5,705 bases of DNA from contig JASHWA010000470.1 in NCBI GenBank assembly GCA_030044325.1, forward strand, positions 1-5,705, in the 5' to 3' direction. This document shows positions 1 through 5,113 of the stretch, piece after piece. The position numbers and the translations under genes are program-made. The stretch comes from Bryobacteraceae bacterium. Lineage in GTDB: Bacteria; Acidobacteriota; Terriglobia; Bryobacterales; Bryobacteraceae. The notes under the pieces are model-generated. The model did no database searches, was not told the origin of the DNA, and saw only the letters and a program-made list of their open reading frames with translations. The stretch's first letter is position 1. Each line of letters starts with the position of its first letter.

Positions 1-630
1 GAGCAGCAGTTCGGCCGCAGCATAACGCTTGAAAACGCGCTCAAGCCCGAACCTTTTCTGGCCTACTCGCTCAACGGCCAGCCCTTGACGCGCGGTCAGG
101 GTTTTCCGCTGCGCCTGATCATGCCGGGCTGGTACGGCGTGTGTAATGTGAAGTGGTTATCCGAGATCCATCTCCAGGAAGACCGCTACTTGGGCAACTA
201 TCAGGCGCGCTGGTACCGCTCCGTGGTCGGCGTCGGAGGAACCGGTGCGGACAACGACGCTCAGACGCAGTGGGTGGAAACCGAGATCACGCGAATGCAT
301 TTGAAATCGGCGATCGGGCGCGTGCGCAAGAAGGGCGACGCGTACGAGGTTCTCGGATTCGTGTTGAATGACGGAACCCCGCTCCGATCGGTCGAGGTGC
401 AGATCGACAATGGTCCATGGCGGCCGGCCACGTTCGCATCGACCAACACGCAGTATTCCTGGAAGCTGTTCACCTACCGATGGGAAGGCGCCACACCCGG
501 CGAACACACCCTGGTTTCGCGTGTTACCGACGCCGAGGGCAACCTTCAGCCGACCGCGGAAGAGTTGCAGAGAAAGAAGACGTTCTTACAGGACAATTCC
601 CAATTCCCGCGCAAGGTGATGATTTCCTGA
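1..630 (+). CDS. Sulfite oxidase-like molybdopterin oxidoreductase, C-terminal part (5' truncated by window)
   Basis: Open from base 1 in frame 1 to TGA at 628-630, giving 209 residues with no start in the window. Residues 4-53 carry the end of the oxidoreductase molybdopterin-binding domain: FGRSITLENAL, then FLAYSLNGQPL, then the hallmark GFPLRLIMPGWYG followed by VKWL. Residues about 98-209 match the Mo-co oxidoreductase dimerisation domain, an immunoglobulin-like fold, with VEVQIDNGPW, YSWKLFTYRW and GEHTLVSRVTDAEG. Family members transfer electrons from sulfite or related substrates through Mo-molybdopterin to a cytochrome, usually in the periplasm. The Mo-ligating cysteine and any signal peptide lie upstream, so substrate and location cannot be read here. 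The C-terminus (FPRKVMIS) lacks the NxxW-type tail I would expect in many homologues; this may be ordinary variation. The downstream gene is convergent, so this is the last gene of its transcript. Confidence 0.88.
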   Translation, partial: EQQFGRSITLENALKPEPFLAYSLNGQPLTRGQGFPLRLIMPGWYGVCNVKWLSEIHLQEDRYLGNYQARWYRSVVGVGGTGADNDAQTQWVETEITRMHLKSAIGRVRKKGDAYEVLGFVLNDGTPLRSVEVQIDNGPWRPATFASTNTQYSWKLFTYRWEGATPGEHTLVSRVTDAEGNLQPTAEELQRKKTFLQDNSQFPRKVMIS

Positions 631-670
631 CCGCTCGGCAGGGGTAGCAGCAATGCTTCAACAGATCCAG

Positions 671-955
671 TTAGTGTGAATCGGTTTTCTTGTGCGCCTC
701 ATGCTCCTGCTTGGCGTCGTTCCATCCCTTTTGAGCATTTTGGCCCGCGCTTTGAATATCGCGGCCAAGCTGTTTCGCCGCCTCTTCGGCCTTCTCTTTC
801 GCTTCGAAAGCCGCGCGACCCGCCTTGCGCGCCGCTTCATCGGCCTGCGCCTGCGCGCGCTGCTCGCGTTCCTTCTGCGTCTCGGAAGAATGGCGGTAAC
901 CGCACGAAATCGTTGCAATACAGAGCAAAAAACCCGCGATCATGGATTTGCGCAT
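671..955 (-). CDS. Small Ala/Glu/Lys-rich predicted lipoprotein, function unknown
   Basis: 94 residues on the minus strand, ATG at 955-953, TAA at 673-671. The reading frame stays open to 1075, but the internal ATG at 955 is preferred because it gives a lipoprotein signal: MRKSMIAGFLLCIATISC, with basic n-region, hydrophobic core and Cys18 as likely lipidation site. The -4 to -1 residues A-T-I-S fit the relaxed lipobox, although Thr at -3 is not the canonical Leu. A weak GGGGA Shine-Dalgarno (plus-strand 966-970) lies 10 bases upstream. The mature part (residues 19-94) is almost entirely charged residues plus alanine and glutamine, with repeated EAA/AEEAAK/AARKAG segments predicted to form one long amphipathic helix or coiled coil, ending in a His/Lys-rich tail. 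It has no catalytic motif I recognise. An envelope or stress-related helical lipoprotein is possible, but no function is assigned. Met5 is an alternative start. Confidence 0.6.
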   Translation of the reverse strand: MRKSMIAGFLLCIATISCGYRHSSETQKEREQRAQAQADEAARKAGRAAFEAKEKAEEAAKQLGRDIQSAGQNAQKGWNDAKQEHEAHKKTDSH

Positions 956-1027
956 CGCGTTTCTGTCCCCGCTGGTGTGACGCAGCGATTCGATTGAACG
1001 TTTCCGCGCGTCTATAAAGTAAGGGTT
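956..1027. other. Divergent intergenic region, lipoprotein / HAD-ATPase
   Basis: A 72-base gap between two genes transcribed away from each other, so promoters for both must lie here or within the opposing coding sequences. The plus-strand candidate is described separately. On the minus strand I see TATAGA (complement of 1012-1017) as a weak -10-like hexamer but no matching -35 element. No operator-like inverted repeat of note was found. Confidence 0.4.
994..1020 (+). promoter_or_regulatory. Candidate promoter of the HAD-ATPase gene
   Basis: TTGAAC at 994-999 resembles a -35 box (4 of 6 to TTGACA). TAAAGT at 1015-1020 fits TANNNT and lies 7 bases before the ATG at 1028; the spacer is 15 bases. 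An overlapping TATAAA at 1013-1018 matches the -10 consensus better but leaves a spacer of only 13. Either placement would start transcription within a few bases of the ATG. The AAGGG at 1021-1025 is only 2 bases from the ATG, too close for a normal Shine-Dalgarno. Confidence 0.35.
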
Positions 1028-2722
1028 ATGCGATACTTCGCTGTGGCAACGGATTACGACGGAACGCTGGCGCACGACGGGCGCGTGAGCGGCGCAACGC
1101 TACAGGCGCTCGAGCGGCTGCGACAGTCGGGACGAAAGCTGGTGCTGGTCACCGGGCGTCAATTGGAGGACCTTCGGTCGGTGTTCGCGCGCGAGGATTT
1201 GTTCGAGCGGATCGTCGCGGAAAACGGCGCCGTGCTGTATTCGCCCGAAACGCGCGAAAAGCAGGTGCTCGCCGATCCTCCCGATCCGGCGTTGATCGAT
1301 GCGTTGAAGCGCCGCGGCGTCGAGCCGCTGAGTGTCGGTGAATCGATCGTCGCCACGTGGCAGCCGCACGAGACCACCGTGATTCAAACCATCCGCGACC
1401 TGGGACTCGAACTCCACGTCATCTTCAACAAGGGCGCGGTGATGATTCTGCCCGCGACCGTCAACAAAATGACCGGTCTCAAATCCGCGCTGCGCAGCTT
1501 GGGGATCTCCGAGCACAACGTCGCGGGCATCGGCGATGCCGAAAACGATCACGCGTTTTTAAAATGGTGCGAATTTTCCGCGGCCGTCGCCAACGCCTTG
1601 CCCGCGCTGAAACAGGCAGCCGATTTCACCACGAAAAACGAGCGCGGCGCGGGCGTGGCGGAATTGATCGAAATGATTCTCGCCGACGATCTGGCGTCGC
1701 ACGAGCCGGCGCGGCGCGCCATCGAGATCGGGAGCGAAGGCGATTTGAAGGTCACCCTTCCGTCGTATGGCAGCAGCATTCTGATCGCCGGCGGTTCGGG
1801 CAGCGGGAAATCCAATTTCACCGGCGCGCTGGTGGAATCGCTGATCGAACGCAAATACCAGATTTGCGTTATCGACCCGGAGGGCGATTACGAATCGTTC
1901 CCGGGGACGATTTCGATCGGCGATGAAAAACACGCGGCATCGGCGCACCAGGTTGTGCAGGCGCTCGAAAAGCCCAGCGAACAAATTGTCGTGAATTTTC
2001 TCGGAATTCCGCGGGACGACCGGCCGCATTTCTTTTCCAGCCTCGCCGGGCGGCTTCAGGAACTGCGGCTGCGCACCGGAAGGCCGCACTGGATCGTGAT
2101 CGACGAAGCCCATCACATGCTGCCTCCCGGATGGGCGCCGGAATCGGCTGAAGTTGCCGGAGGATTAAAGAACCTGGTGTTGATCACGGTGCATCCCGAT
2201 CATGTCGCGGCGGCCGCGCTGAAAGCGGTGGACACCGTCGTCGCGCTGGGCGCAAGCGCGGCAGAGGCGCTCGATGGGTTCGCCAAAAGCGCGGGAATCG
2301 CTGCGCCGCCTACGCCGCGCGAGCCGCTCCCCAGACGCGAAGCGCTGGTCTGGCAGCGCGCGTCCCGGCGCGCGCAAGTCGTAAAACTGGTGGAATCCAA
2401 GGCCGATCACCAGCGCCACCAGCGCAAGTATGCGCGCGGGGAGTTGGGCGCGGACAATTCGTTTTATTTTCGCGGTCCCAGGCGGAAACTCAATCTTCGC
2501 GCGCAAAATCTGATCACGTTTTTACAAATGGCCGAAGGAGTCGACGAGCAGACCTGGTTATATCACTTAAAATGCGGCGATTATTCGCGCTGGTTTCGGG
2601 AAAAAATCAAAGACGGCGCGCTCGCCGCCGAAGCCGAAAAAATCGAGCAGTCCAACGACACGAAAGACAGCCGCGCGCGCATCAAGGACGCGATCGAGCG
2701 GCGTTACACCGCTCCGGCGTAG
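1028..2722 (+). CDS. HAD-IIB (Cof-type) phosphatase fused to HerA/DUF87-like P-loop ATPase
   Basis: 564 residues, ATG at 1028, TAG at 2720-2722. Residues 1-222 form a Cof-type HAD hydrolase with all four motifs: DYDGT (Asp9 nucleophile, Asp11 acid/base), VTGR (Thr42), Lys147 in VNKMTG, and GIGDAENDHAF (Asp170, Asp174 for Mg2+). The segment between motifs II and III fits a C2-type cap, so a small phosphorylated metabolite such as a sugar phosphate or phosphoglycolate is the expected substrate. Residues about 232-420 are a compact RecA-like ATPase: Walker A GGSGSGKS (255-262), DPEGDY (283-288), and Walker B WIVIDEAHH (355-363) with catalytic Glu360. After it comes LVLITVHPDHV, where HerA/VirB4 relatives usually carry a polar sensor. 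A linker rich in Arg/Pro (428-470) leads to a C-terminal module (about 475-545) with FYFRG, LNLRAQNLITFLQ, TWLYHL and GDYSRWFRE. The start is supported because only eight residues precede Asp9, as usual in this family. Both enzymatic halves look intact. The protein has no signal peptide and is probably cytoplasmic. What couples the two activities is unknown to me. Confidence 0.88.
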   Translation: MRYFAVATDYDGTLAHDGRVSGATLQALERLRQSGRKLVLVTGRQLEDLRSVFAREDLFERIVAENGAVLYSPETREKQVLADPPDPALIDALKRRGVEPLSVGESIVATWQPHETTVIQTIRDLGLELHVIFNKGAVMILPATVNKMTGLKSALRSLGISEHNVAGIGDAENDHAFLKWCEFSAAVANALPALKQAADFTTKNERGAGVAELIEMILADDLASHEPARRAIEIGSEGDLKVTLPSYGSSILIAGGSGSGKSNFTGALVESLIERKYQICVIDPEGDYESFPGTISIGDEKHAASAHQVVQALEKPSEQIVVNFLGIPRDDRPHFFSSLAGRLQELRLRTGRPHWIVIDEAHHMLPPGWAPESAEVAGGLKNLVLITVHPDHVAAAALKAVDTVVALGASAAEALDGFAKSAGIAAPPTPREPLPRREALVWQRASRRAQVVKLVESKADHQRHQRKYARGELGADNSFYFRGPRRKLNLRAQNLITFLQMAEGVDEQTWLYHLKCGDYSRWFREKIKDGALAAEAEKIEQSNDTKDSRARIKDAIERRYTAPA

Positions 2723-2734
2723 ACTGCGTGGGAG

Positions 2735-2754
2735 CCGCGCCGGCAATGGCGCGG
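2735..2754 (+). terminator. GC-rich hairpin after the HAD-ATPase gene
   Basis: CCGCGCC (2735-2741) and GGCGCGG (2748-2754) are exact inverted repeats of 7 bases with a 6-base loop GGCAAT, starting 13 bases after the TAG stop. The stem is all G/C and should fold stably in RNA. A four-base T run comes only 8 bases further on (2763-2766), so it is not a canonical intrinsic terminator. It could weaken read-through into the next gene or protect the 3' end of the mRNA. Confidence 0.35.
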
Positions 2755-2764
2755 GTGAGCCATT

Positions 2765-2792
2765 TTGCTCGAACCTCCGGCGGGCGTACAAT
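2765..2792 (+). promoter_or_regulatory. Candidate promoter of the Gfo/Idh/MocA gene, leaderless spacing
   Basis: TACAAT at 2787-2792 matches the -10 consensus TATAAT at 5 of 6 positions and sits 7 bases before the ATG at 2800. TTGCTC at 2765-2770 is a poor -35 box with a 16-base spacer. Transcription would be expected to begin at about 2799-2800, on the start codon itself, which is the arrangement seen in leaderless genes. The hairpin upstream would separate this unit from the previous gene. Confidence 0.42.
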
Positions 2793-2799
2793 GGCCGCT

Positions 2800-4101
2800 A
2801 TGACCGATACTCGCCGGGACTTCGTCAAAAGCAGCGTCAAGACCGCGGCCGCCGCGCTCACCACCCAGATTTTCACTGGAAAGGTTCGCGGCGCGAATGA
2901 TCGCATTGCCGTCGCGTTTATCGGGCTCGGAAAAATGGGCCGCGACAACCTGGTCTACGCGATGCGCCAGCCCAATGCGGCGCCGGTTGCGGTGTGCGAC
3001 GTGTATGACCGCAATCTGAACTGGGCGATGGAGATGGCGCGCGGCCAGGCACGCAGAGTGCGCGATTTTCGCGAAATTTTGCGCGATAAATCCATCGACG
3101 CCGTGTGCATCGCCACACCCGATCACTGGCACGCGTATTTGACCGTCGAAGCGTGCAAGGCGGGCAAGGATGTGTTCGTCGAAAAACCGGTGTCGGTGAC
3201 CATCGACGAAGCCACCCGGATGGTCGAAGCGGCGCGCAAGTACAATCGCGTGGTGCAGTCGGGCACCATGCAACGCTCGGCGGTGCATTTTCAGAAGGCC
3301 GTGGAGCTGGTGCGCTCGGGAGAACTGGGGAAGGTCACATTTGTGCGCACGTGGAACTACGAGCATTCCGTGCCCGAAGGCATCGGCAATCCGCCGGACT
3401 CCGATCCGCCCAAGGGGCTCGATTGGGACGTGTGGCTGGGACCGGCGCCCAACCGCGCGTTCAATCCGAATCGTTTTGGAGTCGATCCGCTCGACCGGTA
3501 CTTTTCGCGCTTCCGCTGGTTTTGGGATTACGCCGGAGGAATGATGACGGATTGGGGCGTGCACCTGCTGGACATCGTGCAATGGGCGTTCAACGAAGCC
3601 ATGCCCAAATCGATCACGGCGAGCGGGCAGAAATTTTATTTGAAAGACAATCGCGAAACGCCGGATACGCTGCAAGTGACCTACGAATACCCGGATTTCA
3701 TCGCGGTCTACGAGAATCGCGAGGGCAATGCGCAGTCGATGTTCGACCGCGGCTACGGAATTGTGTTTCACGGTGAGCGCGCAACCCTGTTTGTCGATCG
3801 CGGCGAATGCAAGCTGATTTCCGAACAGGGCTCGACGCTGATGGGCTGGCGCATGGAACACTCGAGCAGCGGCAACCTGGAGCACTGGGCCAATTTTCTC
3901 GATTGCATGAAGACGCGCAAGCAGCCCGCCAGCAGCATCGAAATCTGCCGCCGTTCGACCACCACTTGTCATCTGGGGAATATCGCGCTGCGCACCCGCG
4001 AGCGCGTGGATTTCGACGAGGAGCGCTGGACCGTCGCGCAGCCGGAAGCAAAAAAATATTTCGCCCGCGAATATCGCGCGCCGTGGAAGCTGGAGGTTTA
4101 A
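2800..4101 (+). CDS. Tat-exported Gfo/Idh/MocA family oxidoreductase
   Basis: 433 residues from ATG 2800 to TAA 4099-4101. The N-terminus carries a twin-arginine signal, TRRDFVK (residues 4-10), then an Ala-rich stretch to about residue 32, so the folded, cofactor-loaded protein is probably exported. The Rossmann domain follows: IAVAFIGLGKMG with GxGxxG at 42-47, an acidic residue at the end of the second strand (VAVCDVYD), IATPDHWHAY and the conserved EKP at 128-130. The C-terminal substrate domain has FWDYAGGMMTDWGVHLLD (about 241-258); Asp251 and His255 fall where the family keeps its catalytic Asp/His. Relatives oxidise or epimerise sugars and inositols with tightly bound NAD(P), but the substrate here cannot be named. 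Length is normal for the Tat-type subgroup. An in-frame ATG at 2791 has GGCGGG 6 bases upstream and would add MAA; 2800 is chosen for the shorter Tat n-region and the -10 box 7 bases before it. It overlaps the convergent TIGR03435 gene by four bases. Confidence 0.9.
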   Translation: MTDTRRDFVKSSVKTAAAALTTQIFTGKVRGANDRIAVAFIGLGKMGRDNLVYAMRQPNAAPVAVCDVYDRNLNWAMEMARGQARRVRDFREILRDKSIDAVCIATPDHWHAYLTVEACKAGKDVFVEKPVSVTIDEATRMVEAARKYNRVVQSGTMQRSAVHFQKAVELVRSGELGKVTFVRTWNYEHSVPEGIGNPPDSDPPKGLDWDVWLGPAPNRAFNPNRFGVDPLDRYFSRFRWFWDYAGGMMTDWGVHLLDIVQWAFNEAMPKSITASGQKFYLKDNRETPDTLQVTYEYPDFIAVYENREGNAQSMFDRGYGIVFHGERATLFVDRGECKLISEQGSTLMGWRMEHSSSGNLEHWANFLDCMKTRKQPASSIEICRRSTTTCHLGNIALRTRERVDFDEERWTVAQPEAKKYFAREYRAPWKLEV

Positions 4102-5036
4102 TTTTCCGTCGGCGTCTTTTCGATGTGATCGATCACCAGCAGATCGACCGGCCCTTTTTTCGATTCAAGCTTGAGGCCGAGCTGTTCCTGAATCGCGGAG
4201 ATGAGCGTAGGACCCGAATCGTCCGGCGTGGAGGCGTCAGGCGATCCCGCGCCGCCCGCGATGCCGGGACCTCCGGGACCTCCCGCGCCTCCGGGAGGTG
4301 GAGGCGGCATCGGCCCGCGGCCCAGCAGCATTCCGCCCGGCATTCCGGAGAAGGACAGCTCGAAATCGTATTTCCCCTTAAGTCCCGTCGCGTCGTTCAC
4401 CGGCCGCCCCACCATCCCCTGCAACGCCTTGGCGAACTCCGCCATCGATTCGTCCACCAGCCGCCAGCGTGATCCGCGCGGATTCATCATCATCACCGGG
4501 AACCGGCCCTCCGGCAGTTGCACGGTTCCTTCGGGGCCGCCGCGCGGCGGCGGAGGAGGGGCCGGTCCGCGACCCGGTCCGTCGAGCTGATCCGCCGGTC
4601 CCGCCGAATCCTTCAGCTTCGGTCCATTTTTGGTCACGCTCAGCTCATAAATCAGCATGTCCTTTGTGTCGTGATGCACGGCCAGCTTGAATCGTTCGAT
4701 CAGCAAATTCTGCATCATCACGCGGAACTGCGCCTTGGTCGCGCCCTGCGGGACCTTGGCCACCACATCGAAGCGCTGCGAATCCATCCACGACGGCCCG
4801 GAAATCTGAATGTAGTTGATGTCGTATGCCGTCGAGATCAGCATGCTGAGGTTGCAGTTGCTGCAGGTGAACCGCCCCGGGTCCTGGGTTCCCGGGCCCC
4901 CGCGCGTGCCGACCATGATGCGTCCCATTCCCATCGGCGGCGCGGGTTTGATCGTCGCGACCTCGAACGCCGGCGAATCCGCGGCTTGCCCGAACGCGTT
5001 CGCCACGAGAATAACGGAAGTTAAAATCAATCGCAT
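4098..5036 (-). CDS. Secreted TIGR03435 (DUF3738) family protein
   Basis: 312 residues, ATG at 5036-5034, TAA at 4100-4098. A GAAGGG Shine-Dalgarno (plus-strand 5044-5049) lies 7 bases upstream, which supports this start. Residues 1-18 form a Sec signal peptide (MRLILTSVILVANAFGQA). The family's conserved blocks follow: FEVATIKP (24-31), YIQISGPSWMDSQRFDVVAK (75-94), MMQNLLIERFKLAVHHDTK (107-125) then MLIYELSV, FAKALQGMVGRPVNDATG (201-218), GKYDFELSF and the C-terminal ISAIQEQLGLKLESKKGPVD (279-298) and LLVIDHIEKT. The family is abundant in Solibacter-like Acidobacteria; its biochemical role is not established, so none is assigned. Two Pro/Gly-rich inserts at about 153-170 and 232-266 look like flexible linkers. 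Cys58 and Cys61 form a CxxC in the N-terminal part. The protein is complete, with no frameshift. It runs opposite to both neighbours and is monocistronic as far as seen. Confidence 0.93.
   Translation of the reverse strand: MRLILTSVILVANAFGQAADSPAFEVATIKPAPPMGMGRIMVGTRGGPGTQDPGRFTCSNCNLSMLISTAYDINYIQISGPSWMDSQRFDVVAKVPQGATKAQFRVMMQNLLIERFKLAVHHDTKDMLIYELSVTKNGPKLKDSAGPADQLDGPGRGPAPPPPPRGGPEGTVQLPEGRFPVMMMNPRGSRWRLVDESMAEFAKALQGMVGRPVNDATGLKGKYDFELSFSGMPGGMLLGRGPMPPPPPGGAGGPGGPGIAGGAGSPDASTPDDSGPTLISAIQEQLGLKLESKKGPVDLLVIDHIEKTPTEN
4264..4281 (-). repeat. Tandem 9-bp repeat in Gly/Pro-rich coding segment
   Basis: CCGGGACCT occurs twice in direct tandem (4264-4272 and 4273-4281), encoding two Gly-Gly-Pro units of the TIGR03435 protein's collagen-like insert. 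The surrounding bases 4245-4322 are low-complexity and include the odd palindrome CCTCCGGGAGG (4288-4298). The repeat unit is a multiple of three, so copy-number change would keep the reading frame. Confidence 0.6.
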
Positions 5037-5113
5037 ACACGCACCCTTCGAACTTTGACGCCGGCAGCACGTCTTGTTCCGAATCTATCAAATCCGGTTG
5101 GCGATAATGAGAT
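5037..5113. other. Divergent intergenic region, TIGR03435 / glcE-like
   Basis: A 77-base gap separating two divergently transcribed genes. On the minus strand it holds the Shine-Dalgarno of the TIGR03435 gene (plus-strand 5044-5049) and a TTGATA -35-like hexamer (complement of 5086-5091) without a convincing -10 box at the right distance. On the plus strand TTGACG at 5055-5060 is a good -35-like hexamer, again without a -10 box 16-18 bases on. No clear operator symmetry was seen. Confidence 0.4.
5103..5108 (+). promoter_or_regulatory. Candidate -10 box of the glcE-like gene
   Basis: GATAAT matches TATAAT at 5 of 6 positions and ends 5 bases before the GTG start at 5114, so a transcript would begin at or next to the start codon. 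There is no recognisable -35 element 16-18 bases upstream and no good Shine-Dalgarno before the GTG. Confidence 0.28.

Noticed and set aside
631..670. Terminator between the convergent sulfite oxidase and lipoprotein genes
   Set aside because: Only a 4-bp stem (AGCA/TGCT) without a T run can be drawn in these 40 bases; not enough to call.
676..1017. Plus-strand open frames opposite the lipoprotein gene
   Set aside because: Arg/Pro-rich translations without signal or domain; the minus strand gives a coherent signal peptide plus helical protein. Certainty is limited.
1357..2116. Overlapping open frames on both strands inside the HAD-ATPase gene
   Set aside because: Arg-rich, low-information translations expected from GC-rich codon bias; all conserved motifs fall in the main frame.
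2704..3972. Long minus-strand open frame of 422 codons opposite the Gfo/Idh/MocA gene
   Set aside because: It is an antisense shadow of a clear GC-rich coding gene; its translation is His/Arg-rich with no recognisable domain, while the plus strand carries Rossmann and EKP motifs.
4129..4160. Intrinsic terminator for the Gfo gene (TCGATC/GATCGA stem, then T6)
   Set aside because: The stem is only 6 bp, the T run begins 8 bases after it, and the whole element is explained by coding sequence of the opposing gene.
4201..4590. Plus-strand open frame with Pro/Gly-rich translation opposite the TIGR03435 gene
   Set aside because: The Pro/Gly composition comes from the complementary Pro/Gly codons of the real gene; there is no start signal and no domain.
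5055..5060. TTGACG as -35 box for the glcE-like gene
   Set aside because: The nearest -10-like hexamers (TATCAA at 5086, GATAAT at 5103) are far beyond the 16-18 base spacing.
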